Assembly: GCF_002256285.1 (NCBI RefSeq)
Contig: NZ_NKJE01000001.1
Location: 225,851 to 289,850 of the forward strand
Direction of reading: 5' to 3'
Length of the DNA: 64,000 nucleotides
From: Flavobacterium sp. BFFFF1
GTDB lineage: Bacteria > Bacteroidota > Bacteroidia > Flavobacteriales > Flavobacteriaceae
Shown: piece by piece, positions 38,560 to 46,194 of the stretch
How positions within the stretch are numbered: the first letter of the stretch is position 1
Layout: every line of letters begins with the position of its first letter
Program-made: the position numbers and the translations under genes
Notes under the pieces: generated by a model
Database searches by the model: none
Told to the model about the DNA's origin: nothing
Seen by the model: only the letters and a program-made list of their open reading frames with translations

Positions 38560-38751
38560 TTAGTTTTTCTTTTTATCTCCTGAAGTAGGAGGAACTCCGG
38601 TTGTCGTAGTAACTCCGCCTACTGGCTCACTATCCAACTGCGCAATCAAACTAGCATTTCCTTTTTCTTTATGTTGCTCTTTACCGTTGAATGAAGTAAG
38701 ACCTACGATGGCTACTAAAACTACTGCTGCGATTAAGATAATTTTTTTCAT
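38560..38751 (-). CDS. Small exported peptide, array copy 1
   Basis: 63 residues: MKKIILIAAVVLVAIVGL, a Sec-type signal or membrane anchor, then TSFNGKEQHKEKGNASL and a Thr/Pro/Gly-rich tail ending DKKKN. A paralogue at 45824-45985 shares the first 24 residues almost exactly, and two decayed copies lie between the other kinases. The first 60 bases upstream of the two intact genes are nearly identical (ATACTTTTAAATTTAGGGGA region, plus strand). It has its own terminator. I do not recognise a family. The position before a TPR kinase suggests a secreted ligand or regulator; this is inference. Confidence 0.75.
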   Translation of the reverse strand: MKKIILIAAVVLVAIVGLTSFNGKEQHKEKGNASLIAQLDSEPVGGVTTTTGVPPTSGDKKKN

Positions 38752-38935
38752 GATACTTTTAAATTTAGGGGATGTTGTAAATATTTATTGGTTTTTTCCG
38801 ATTTTGGTGTTGTAAAACTACGCAGCCTGTCGGAAAACAGACTTATATAAAGTACCCTAAATAGTAAACGGATACCGTATCGTGGTGGATGGCAGGTTCT
38901 TGTGGGTGGTTGGAATTGTAAAAGCGTGGATGGCG
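38752..38935 (-). promoter_or_regulatory. Upstream region of peptide copy 1, conserved with copy 4
   Basis: Three blocks are shared with the region upstream of the peptide gene at 45985: the 5' leader just before the ATG, a GTAAAACTACGCAG block (plus strand, 38813-38826), and a GGGTA / TACTAT / ATACGG block (minus strand, about 38853-38880). It also contains TAAACGG (38865-38871), as in the direct repeats at 46163-46193. No perfect TAnnTTTG box is seen. Confidence 0.5.
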
Positions 38936-40966
38936 CTAAGACGCACTAAAAGGGATTGAAATTTCGAGTTTCGTACCCGCCCCCAAAGCAGTCGTTACCG
39001 TCATTGTGCCGCCAATTTCCTGTGCCCGTTGGCGCATGTTCCTTAATCCGAGTCCTTTGCGGGCATTGTCGGGATCAAAACCGATGCCGTCATCCTGGAC
39101 TATAATCAGGAGCATTGATTCTCGCCTGCCAATGCTGACCATCACTTTCCCTGCATTGGCATATTTGACGATATTCTGCAAGGCTTCCTGAAGGATGCGG
39201 TACAGCTGGACTTTGGTATCGACCAATACCGCGTTCCAATTGATGGAATCATCAGCCTCCAACACAAAGCTGATTCCCGAATGCTGTTCCAATCCCGCAA
39301 AAATGGTATGGATCACTTCAGTGAAATCGGTGTTGCTTTGCAATGGGGCGTCCAGGTCGTATGCAATGTTTCGGATTTCCTTTTCCACGTCCTGGATCTT
39401 TTCGACGTGTGGCAGACATTGCCGGATGGTTTGCTCGTCCTGTTTTTTGTCCAACACAAACAGGTTCATTCGGATCGCTGACAGCTGGCCCATCACGCCG
39501 TCGTGCAGCTCGCGGGCAATACGCTTCTTTTCGAGCTGGCGGCCTTCGTCGCGCTGTTGCTGCTGGGTGATCATCAGGTTGTAGATCTCCTCATTGGCTT
39601 TTTGCTGTTCCCGGATCAGGCGGAGTTCGCGGTTTTTGGCACGCTGTACGCGGATTATGAAAATAAACACCCCGACTAGGATGATTCCGAGTGCAGAGTA
39701 GATTAAGGTTTTGCGTTGCTGGACGAGCTGGGTCTTTTCCTGGACCAGTTCGTCAGTTTCAAATTCGATGCGGGCGAATTTGTTTTGCTCTTTACGTTCA
39801 GCAATTTGAAGACTATCGTCTAATTTGTAATATTCTGTTGAAAACTGTAAAGCCTTCTTAGGCATAACATTTGCCAGTTGCTTTAAGCTAAGCAATACAT
39901 CTCTCGTGTCACTGCTGTCCTTCGCTAATATGTTGGCCTCACTTGCATATTTAATCGCAGTTACTGTATCTTTTTTAAGGGCAAAAAATTGGGATAAGTG
40001 AATTTTCGAAAGGACAACACCTGGAATAAAATTTAAGCTATCTCTAATTTTTAGAGCTGTAGTAAACAGCTGCGGCAATTGACTATAACTTTTTAATCTA
40101 AATTTTGAATAAGCTAAGTTATCAGTTAAAGCAGCAAATATTATTGGATCCTTCTTAAAAAGATCTTTGTCTCTAAGTGCAAACTCATAACTTTGGATAG
40201 CTTTGGTATATTTGTTTTGTTTCGTATATAATATTCCAATATTATTTAAAGTGCTGGCCTTATATTCACGCTCTTTAGGCATATCGTCTCTTGCTGCGAT
40301 TGCTATTGCTTTATCGTAATATTTTTTCGCCAGACTGTATTCTTCTAGCTCACCATAAACAATCCCTAACAAATTATTTGCTTCGTATTTCATACCAACA
40401 TTGTCAATATGCCTTAAAGTTCTCAACAGATCAAAAACTGTCCGTTCGCAGCTCAAAAAGTCACTTTTATTATGTTGCAAAACCGCTCTGTTTAAAAGTG
40501 TCGTGGCCAATCTAGCATTATCACGTACTGCTCTAAATAATTTCTCAGCTTTAAAATTATATTCATAGACACTATCTTGAATATTCTTTCGCGCATAATA
40601 GTCAGCCATATATGTGTAGGCATTCGCTAAACCGAGAGTATCATTTGCAAGTTTTGATTTTCTTATAATTACCTGATTTACGTAACGATAATCCGCCATC
40701 GCATTCATATTAAAATATCTATTTGCTATCCTGACATAATAGCGTCTGCAAACTGAATCGTTTCTCATCCTGGACACAACTGAGAGCGCCTTATCAGCGT
40801 TTGCATGTCGGACCTCATAAGAAAGTGAATCATTAAAAGATTTCTTGAGAAAGACCGCTAAACTGTCTTGAGAATGCAAACCATTTATTTTTGGGTCGTT
40901 AGTATTGCATCCCCTAAGAAGAATGAGGATTAGGATTATTGAAGGTAAGTAAATTGTTTTGCTCAA
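38936..40966 (-). CDS. TPR sensor histidine kinase, array member 2 (type B)
   Basis: 676 residues if translation begins at the TTG at 40966. With that start the signal sequence, membrane helix (about 417-439) and phosphoacceptor His (about 485, ARELHDGVMGQ) fall at the same residue numbers as in its three paralogues. An upstream ATG at 41020 is possible but adds 18 aromatic residues. Lipobox-like LLRGC, TPR repeats (NAYTYMADYYARKN), membrane helix, HisKA_3, HATPase (VQDDGIGFDP, KGLGLRNM). Its kinase half is nearly identical to array member 3 while the TPR halves differ. No receiver gene is adjacent. Confidence 0.88.
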   Translation of the reverse strand: MSKTIYLPSIILILILLRGCNTNDPKINGLHSQDSLAVFLKKSFNDSLSYEVRHANADKALSVVSRMRNDSVCRRYYVRIANRYFNMNAMADYRYVNQVIIRKSKLANDTLGLANAYTYMADYYARKNIQDSVYEYNFKAEKLFRAVRDNARLATTLLNRAVLQHNKSDFLSCERTVFDLLRTLRHIDNVGMKYEANNLLGIVYGELEEYSLAKKYYDKAIAIAARDDMPKEREYKASTLNNIGILYTKQNKYTKAIQSYEFALRDKDLFKKDPIIFAALTDNLAYSKFRLKSYSQLPQLFTTALKIRDSLNFIPGVVLSKIHLSQFFALKKDTVTAIKYASEANILAKDSSDTRDVLLSLKQLANVMPKKALQFSTEYYKLDDSLQIAERKEQNKFARIEFETDELVQEKTQLVQQRKTLIYSALGIILVGVFIFIIRVQRAKNRELRLIREQQKANEEIYNLMITQQQQRDEGRQLEKKRIARELHDGVMGQLSAIRMNLFVLDKKQDEQTIRQCLPHVEKIQDVEKEIRNIAYDLDAPLQSNTDFTEVIHTIFAGLEQHSGISFVLEADDSINWNAVLVDTKVQLYRILQEALQNIVKYANAGKVMVSIGRRESMLLIIVQDDGIGFDPDNARKGLGLRNMRQRAQEIGGTMTVTTALGAGTKLEISIPFSAS

Positions 40967-41055
40967 TATTCTAAAATATATCCAAAAATAACAAAAGTAT
41001 TGAAATACAAAAGGATACAAGTTACAGTAGTCTTTTGTATTGTTATAATCTTTTT

Positions 41056-41250
41056 AATTTGCCTTTGTAGAAGTATTGGTTGTCGAGATAGTGGTGTTTG
41101 TAGTGGTAGCTTCAGCATCTGGGCGCCAATCCATCAGTGCTGTCACAATACCCCCCTTTTTCCCTTATGTTTCTACATACCATTGAATTAAGTAAGTTCT
41201 ATGTCCACTAAAACTTCCAATAAACTAAAGTCAACGAGAATTTTATCGCT
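41056..41250 (-). pseudogene. Decayed copy of the small exported-peptide gene
   Basis: On the minus strand, AGTTTTAGT and TTACTTAATTCAATGG align with the intact gene's AGTTTTAGT and TTACTTCATTCAACGG, in the same order and spacing apart from a 3-base deletion. The conserved Ser codon has become TAA, and further stops and frame changes follow. No usable start remains. It occupies the same place relative to kinase 2 as the intact peptide gene does to kinase 1. Confidence 0.65.
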
Positions 41251-41264
41251 TTAACCAAATATGG

Positions 41265-43292
41265 CTAAACTTGCGTGGTATCCGGCAGCTCAAATTGCAG
41301 CATCGTACCCGCTCCCAAAGCAGTCGTTATCGTCATGTTGCCGCCAATTCCCTGCGCGCGTTGGCGCATGTTCCTTAATCCGAGTCCTTTGCGGGCTTGT
41401 TCCGGATCAAAACCGACACCGTCATCCCGGACTATTATCCGGAGCATTGATTCTCGCCTGCCGATGCTCACCATCACCTTCCCTGCATTGGCATATTTGA
41501 CGATATTCTGCAAGGCTTCCTGCAGGATGCGGTACAGCTGGACTTTGGTATCTACCAATACCGAGTTCCAATTGATGGAGTCATCAGCCTCTAACACGAA
41601 GCGGATTCCCGAATGCTGTTCCAGGCCAGCAAAAATGGTATGGATCACTTCAGTGAAATCGGTGTTGCTTTGCAGTGGGGCGTCCAGGTCGTATGCAATG
41701 TTTCGGATTTCCTTTTCCACGTGCTGGATCTTTTCGATGTGTGGCAAACATTGCCGGATGGTTTGCTCGTCCTGTTTTTTATCCAACGCAAACAGGTTCA
41801 TGCGAATGGCGGACAGCTGGCCCATCACGCCGTCGTGCAGTTCGCGCGCAATACGCTTCTTTTCGAGCTGCCGGCCCTCATCGCGTTGCTGTTGCTGGGT
41901 GATCATCAGGTTGTAGATTTCCTCATTGGCTTTCTGTTGTTCCTTTATGAGTCGGAGTTCGCGATTTTTGGCGCGCTGTAGGCGGATTACGAAAATAAAC
42001 ACTCCGATTAGGATGATGCCGAGTGCGGAGTAGATTAAGGTTTTGCGTTGTTCGACAAGTTGCTCTTTTTGTATAGCTAATTCTTCTGTTTGATATTCAA
42101 TTCGTGCAAACCTGTTTTTTATTGTCCTTTCTCGTAGCTGAAGAGTATCACTAATGGTGTAATATTCCTCCGCATAACGGACAGCATTCTCTGGCTTAAC
42201 TTTTATCAGCTGTTTGAGAGCAGACAATGTCTCCCGCTTTTGCTTTCTATCAACTGCCAAATCGTATGCTTGCTGTGCTAAAACTCTCGCACTATCCATT
42301 TCATTTTTAGATGAATGATATTCCGAAAGATGAATTTTACTGCCAATAATGCCTGGCACATTCTGAATACTATCCCTTATTTTAAGCGAATTATCAAACA
42401 ATAGAGGTAAGTGTTTAAATTTCTTAAGTTTAAATTCTGCATACCCTAAATTGTCTTGCACCATTGCGTAAATAGAAGGCGCATCGATATAGAGGTCTTT
42501 TTCTGCTAACGCTTTACTGAAATAAGTTAAGGATTGTTCATATTTTTTCTGCTTAATCAATAACGTTCCGATGTTATTCAAAGTGGATGCCTTAAATTGA
42601 CTATCCGCGCGAATCTGTTCGCTATTTGAAATCTCTAACGCCTTATTATAGTAATCTCTTGACAATACGTATTCCGCAAGTTCCGCATAAATTACCCCAA
42701 GTAAATTATATGCTTGATAGGTCATATCATCGCTTTGTGTATTCCTCAAGGTTTTTAAAGCCTGAAATACAGCTCTCTCGCATCCTAAAAAGTCACGCTC
42801 ATTATGTAGCAATACCGCTTTATTAAGAAGGGTTTTGGCAACATTTGCCATATCCTTCTTTTTACTATAAATCAGAAATGCTTTAAAATTGTAGTCGTAG
42901 GCGCTTTCGGAAGAAGACCTTTCGCCATAGTAATCAGCAAGATACGAATAGGCTTTAGCAAGACTTAAGCTGTCTTTAGACTGTTCTGCATTTTTGATAA
43001 TTTTAAATGTAACCATCTTATACTCCTCTAAAGCACTCATATTAAAAAAGCGATTTGCAACTTTGAAGTGATTAACCCGATTTATGGAATCATTTTGCTC
43101 CTTCGAGATTATACTTAGCGCTTTTTGAGTGTAAGAATAACGGGCATCATACGGCAGATTATCCTGATTTGCTAGATCAAAAAATATTGACAAACTGTCA
43201 ACCTTGTCATGAATGTTTTGATCTGCCTTCTTTTCCTTACAGGAAACAATGCATATTAGGAAAAGTAGTAGTAAAGAATATTTCTGTTTCAA
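41265..43292 (-). CDS. TPR sensor histidine kinase, array member 3 (type B)
   Basis: 675 residues starting with TTG at 43292 (MKQKYSLLLLFLICIVSCKEKK), a clear lipoprotein signal with Cys18. Periplasmic TPRs (about 55-375; KAYSYLADYYGERS, ASTLNNIGTLLIKQKKY), membrane helix (about 415-437), HisKA_3 with His about 483 (ARELHDGVMGQLSAIRMNLF), HATPase (VRDDGVGFDPEQARKGLGLRN). The last ~260 residues are almost the same as array member 2, and the DNA is also very close (compare 41330-42040 with 38996-39710). This suggests recent duplication or gene conversion of the kinase module only. No adjacent receiver. Confidence 0.92.
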   Translation of the reverse strand: MKQKYSLLLLFLICIVSCKEKKADQNIHDKVDSLSIFFDLANQDNLPYDARYSYTQKALSIISKEQNDSINRVNHFKVANRFFNMSALEEYKMVTFKIIKNAEQSKDSLSLAKAYSYLADYYGERSSSESAYDYNFKAFLIYSKKKDMANVAKTLLNKAVLLHNERDFLGCERAVFQALKTLRNTQSDDMTYQAYNLLGVIYAELAEYVLSRDYYNKALEISNSEQIRADSQFKASTLNNIGTLLIKQKKYEQSLTYFSKALAEKDLYIDAPSIYAMVQDNLGYAEFKLKKFKHLPLLFDNSLKIRDSIQNVPGIIGSKIHLSEYHSSKNEMDSARVLAQQAYDLAVDRKQKRETLSALKQLIKVKPENAVRYAEEYYTISDTLQLRERTIKNRFARIEYQTEELAIQKEQLVEQRKTLIYSALGIILIGVFIFVIRLQRAKNRELRLIKEQQKANEEIYNLMITQQQQRDEGRQLEKKRIARELHDGVMGQLSAIRMNLFALDKKQDEQTIRQCLPHIEKIQHVEKEIRNIAYDLDAPLQSNTDFTEVIHTIFAGLEQHSGIRFVLEADDSINWNSVLVDTKVQLYRILQEALQNIVKYANAGKVMVSIGRRESMLRIIVRDDGVGFDPEQARKGLGLRNMRQRAQGIGGNMTITTALGAGTMLQFELPDTTQV

Positions 43293-43692
43293 GATGATAT
43301 AGTCTTTTCCAAAAATAGCAAAAAAACATATTGAAAGGCTGTAATAAAAATGAGAGACTTTCTTTAGCCCATAAAATACTTAGTCTTACTTTCTAGCAGA
43401 AACAGTTGCGGTTGCACTACTTTATCTGCTGTGAGAGAAGCAATTAAATTTCCTTTTGACTTTGGCTGCGCATCACTCTTCCCATTAAAAGAAGTCAAAC
43501 CAACTACTGCTAGACCATACCTCCAGAATACCTTCTATAGTACTCCTAACTTAAAAACATATTGAAAACCCATCCTGTCAATTTCGACTTCATCCAACAG
43601 GATTTCACTCATACAGCAAAACAATTGGTGTGCCTAAAATATAAATAGACGCTGGATAAAGACACGATAAGGAGTTGCCCGTATTCTTAGAC
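43293..43692. other. 400-base gap between kinases 3 and 4
   Basis: Contains the truncated peptide-gene copy (43364-43520) and an inverted repeat ATCCTGT (43573-43579) / ACAGGAT (43596-43602) about 90 bases after kinase 4. The upstream block conserved at the intact peptide genes is not recognisable here. Confidence 0.6.
43364..43520 (-). pseudogene. Truncated copy of the small exported-peptide gene (signal start lost)
   Basis: An open frame reads LAVVGLTSFNGKSDAQPKSK and continues to a TAA at 43364. It matches the intact copy at 45824 across AVVGLTSFNGKS at both protein and DNA level (CACTCTTCCCATTAAAAGAA on the plus strand is identical). The signal-encoding start is replaced by unrelated sequence with an in-frame stop upstream and no ATG/GTG/TTG in a sensible place. 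The mature part has no internal stop, so loss looks recent. Confidence 0.75.
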
Positions 43693-45732
43693 TTATACCA
43701 CAACGTCTTCCATCGGGAGTGTAAATTCGAGCAGCGTACCCTGCCCTAACCCGGTTATCACGTCCATCGAACCACCAGAGCTGCTGATCCGCGAGCGCAT
43801 GTTCAGCATCCCGATGCCTTTCTTCTTCTTCGTGTAATTAAATCCAACCCCATCGTCCTGAATCACAAGCCTGACCTGTCCTTCCGTTTTGTCAAACACG
43901 ACGTTGACCTGGTTTGCCTGCGCATGCTTGTTTACATTCTGGAATGCCTCCTGCAGGATGCGGTACAAGTTGATCTTTGCGAGGCTGTCGACCGCTGTCC
44001 ATTCTATTGTTTTATCCATCGTGATGGTGATTTCGGCCTTGCAGACGGTCCGCTGGGTGTCGATGAAATGCATCACCATCTGCACAAAATTGTTTGCCAC
44101 AGCCTGCTTTTCTGAATTCAGGTCATGCGAGATTTCGCGCAGTTCCTGCTCCAGTGTCTTGAGTTCGTCTATGTACACGACCCGTTCCATTTTGGCGTCG
44201 TTCCCTTCCTTATCATTCAACAGACCGAGGTGCATGCGCGTCCCAAACAGCTTGCCCAACACCCCATCGTGGATTTCCTGGGCAATCCGCCTTTTCTCTG
44301 CCTGCCGCGTTTCTTCGACCTTGTCCTGCTGTGTGATCATGAGGCGGTAAATTTCTTCATTCGCGGCCTGTTGCTCCTGTACGAGGCGCAACTCGCGGTT
44401 CTTCGCTGCCTGGAAACGGATTACAAAGATAAAAACCCCGATGAGGATGATCCCAAGCGCGATATAGATGAGGGTTTTGCGTTGTTCGACGAGATTGGCT
44501 TTCTCAGTGACAAGTTGGTCTGTTTCATATTCGATACGACCAAGTTTATTGCGGATTTGACGTTCGGCGAGTTGTAAACTGTCTGTGATTTTTATGTATT
44601 GTTCTGAGTAATCCGACTTCTTTTTAGGGTTCGAGAGTGCAAGCTGCTTTAAGGAGGTTAATATATCTTTGGGAATACGATTCGTTTTAGCAAGGAAATA
44701 TGCTTTTGATGCAAAATCATATGCTCTTGATGTATCACTTTGGACAAGATAAAATTCGGACAGGTTTAAATTGCATGCAATAATATTGGGCGCAAACTGC
44801 AAACTATCAGCAATTTTTAGCGCATCATAATATAATTTAGGTAAGAGGCTGTAATCATTCAGTTTGAACATTGAGTAGCCAATATTGTATTTTAAATTTC
44901 CATACAAAAGTGGGTTATCCTCATATAAATGCTCTTGTTGTAACGATTGGTTAAAATAACCTAATGCTTCCTTATATTTATGTTCTTTTTGATACAAAGC
45001 CCCAAGATTATTAAGGGTCGTTGCCTTTGCCTGCATAGCTACCGATACGTTACCTGTACTAGCTATTTGAAGTGCTTTATTATAGTATTCGATCGACTTA
45101 CGATATTCTGCTAATTCATCATAAATTATACCCAATATATTAGTCCCCTGATATCTTAAATCTTCATCGTTCTCCTTCTGTAGAAGCTTTAAAGCCTTAA
45201 AAACTGATTTTTCACTTCCTACAAAATCCTTTTCATTTAACTGGATTATTGCTTTATTAAGCACAACTTTTGCAGTCTTTGCATACTCCTTCTTTACACT
45301 ATATAGTTTTTCAGCATCAAAATAATATGAATATGCTTTTTCTGACTGAAATTTTTTTCCAAAATAGTCACCTAAATATTCATTTGATTTGGCTAAGCTT
45401 AGCGTGTCTTTAGCCTGATTGGCTTTAGGAATAATGATATCGACAGTTTTTCTATAATCTTCCATCGCATTCATATTAAAAAATCTATTGGCGACTTTAA
45501 AATAGTTAACGCGGGTTATAGAATCGTTATCTGCCTTAGAAATAATTGAAAATGCTCTTTCAGCATATTCATGCCTTTTTGCGTAAGGGATTTTGTCCTC
45601 ATTCGCTAAGTTGAATAAGGTTTGCAAACTATCCGAGTCGTCGGAAAGTTTTTTTAGACTTGCTTTTTTGTTACATCCAGTTACGGATATATAAAAAACA
45701 GAAATCAGAATAAATAAATATTTACTTTTCAA
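43693..45732 (-). CDS. TPR sensor histidine kinase, array member 4 (type A)
   Basis: 679 residues from TTG 45732 (MKSKYLFILISVFYISVTGC), which aligns with the TTG start of member 3. An ATG at 45774 would overlap the preceding terminator and add 14 residues. Lipobox-like VTGC, TPRs (KSNEYLGDYFGKKF, ATTLNNLGALYQKEHKY), membrane helix (about 418-440), HisKA_3 with His about 484 (AQEIHDGVLGKLFGTRMHL; note Ile for the usual Leu), HATPase (IQDDGVGFNYTKKKKGIGM). The kinase half groups with member 1. No adjacent receiver. Confidence 0.9.
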   Translation of the reverse strand: MKSKYLFILISVFYISVTGCNKKASLKKLSDDSDSLQTLFNLANEDKIPYAKRHEYAERAFSIISKADNDSITRVNYFKVANRFFNMNAMEDYRKTVDIIIPKANQAKDTLSLAKSNEYLGDYFGKKFQSEKAYSYYFDAEKLYSVKKEYAKTAKVVLNKAIIQLNEKDFVGSEKSVFKALKLLQKENDEDLRYQGTNILGIIYDELAEYRKSIEYYNKALQIASTGNVSVAMQAKATTLNNLGALYQKEHKYKEALGYFNQSLQQEHLYEDNPLLYGNLKYNIGYSMFKLNDYSLLPKLYYDALKIADSLQFAPNIIACNLNLSEFYLVQSDTSRAYDFASKAYFLAKTNRIPKDILTSLKQLALSNPKKKSDYSEQYIKITDSLQLAERQIRNKLGRIEYETDQLVTEKANLVEQRKTLIYIALGIILIGVFIFVIRFQAAKNRELRLVQEQQAANEEIYRLMITQQDKVEETRQAEKRRIAQEIHDGVLGKLFGTRMHLGLLNDKEGNDAKMERVVYIDELKTLEQELREISHDLNSEKQAVANNFVQMVMHFIDTQRTVCKAEITITMDKTIEWTAVDSLAKINLYRILQEAFQNVNKHAQANQVNVVFDKTEGQVRLVIQDDGVGFNYTKKKKGIGMLNMRSRISSSGGSMDVITGLGQGTLLEFTLPMEDVVV

Positions 45733-45772
45733 GATAGTCGTATTCGTTTCAAAAATAGTGAAAAGTAAATAC

Positions 45773-45798
45773 AAAAAAGGCTATCAAAATCGATAGCC
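45773..45798 (-). terminator. Terminator between peptide copy 4 and kinase 4
   Basis: Stem GGCTATC (45779-45785) / GATAGCC (45792-45798), U-run from A6 on the plus strand at 45773-45778. The same stem as the terminator at 38512-38543, supporting duplication of the peptide-terminator-kinase unit. Confidence 0.9.
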
Positions 45799-45823
45799 TA
45801 ATATTTAATATTATAAACTGTAA

Positions 45824-45985
45824 TTAATCTTGCTTTTTGCCACCACCAGCATTTTTAACTGGGTCAATCAAGGAAGCTAATAACGTAGTGTTTTTTGATT
45901 TTTTCATCTCACTCTTCCCATTAAAAGAAGTCAAACCAACTACTGCTACCAAAACAATTGCCACGATTAAGATAATTTTTTTCAT
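45824..45985 (-). CDS. Small exported peptide, array copy 4
   Basis: 53 residues: MKKIILIVAIVLVAVVGL, then TSFNGKSEMKKSKNTTLL and a tail rich in Gly and Lys ending GGGKKQD. It is a clear paralogue of the 63-residue protein at 38560-38751; the first 22 coding bases and about 45 upstream bases are the same. The mature parts differ, as expected of ligands diverging with their receptors. No RBS of the Shine-Dalgarno type is visible (AT-rich leader), normal for this phylum. Function unknown. Confidence 0.75.
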   Translation of the reverse strand: MKKIILIVAIVLVAVVGLTSFNGKSEMKKSKNTTLLASLIDPVKNAGGGKKQD

Positions 45986-46160
45986 GATACTTTTAAATTT
46001 AGGGGATTTTGTAAATATTTTTTAATGTTTGTTTTAATTTGATGTGGTAAAACTACGCAGGCTTTCAAAAAAAAACTTTATTCGATACCCTATATATAGT
46101 AGATGGCATCCGTATAAGTGTGGATGGACTGATTTTGAGAGAATTATTGAAAGCAATTCG
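45986..46160 (-). promoter_or_regulatory. Upstream region of peptide copy 4, conserved with copy 1
   Basis: Shares the leader, the GTAAAACTACGCAG block (46048-46061) and, on the minus strand, the ATACGG / TACTAT / GGGTAT block (about 46084-46115) with the region upstream of 38751. Conservation across paralogous loci whose spacers otherwise differ marks these as probable promoter or regulator sites. Confidence 0.5.
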
Positions 46161-46162
46161 CG

Positions 46163-46193
46163 CGATAAACGGCGTTTAACACCGATAAACGGC
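46163..46193. promoter_or_regulatory. Direct repeat CGATAAACGGC x 2, 20 bp apart
   Basis: Copies at 46163-46173 and 46183-46193, starting immediately after the stop of the LytTR gene and about 180 bases upstream of peptide copy 4. On the minus strand each reads GCCGTTTAT, which fits the published LytTR half-site pattern (GTTNRY core) except at the first base. Confidence 0.45.
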
Positions 46194-46194
46194 A

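Noticed and set aside
41275..41916. Long plus-strand open frame (over 200 codons) opposite kinase 3, with a similar one opposite kinase 2
   Set aside because: It exists only as the antisense of the conserved kinase domain, rich in Ser/Arg/Cys, without a recognisable family. Its similarity to the frame opposite kinase 2 follows from the kinase paralogy.
36448..45985. Transposition as the cause of the kinase array
   Set aside because: No transposase, terminal inverted repeats or target duplications were seen. Tandem duplication explains the arrangement.
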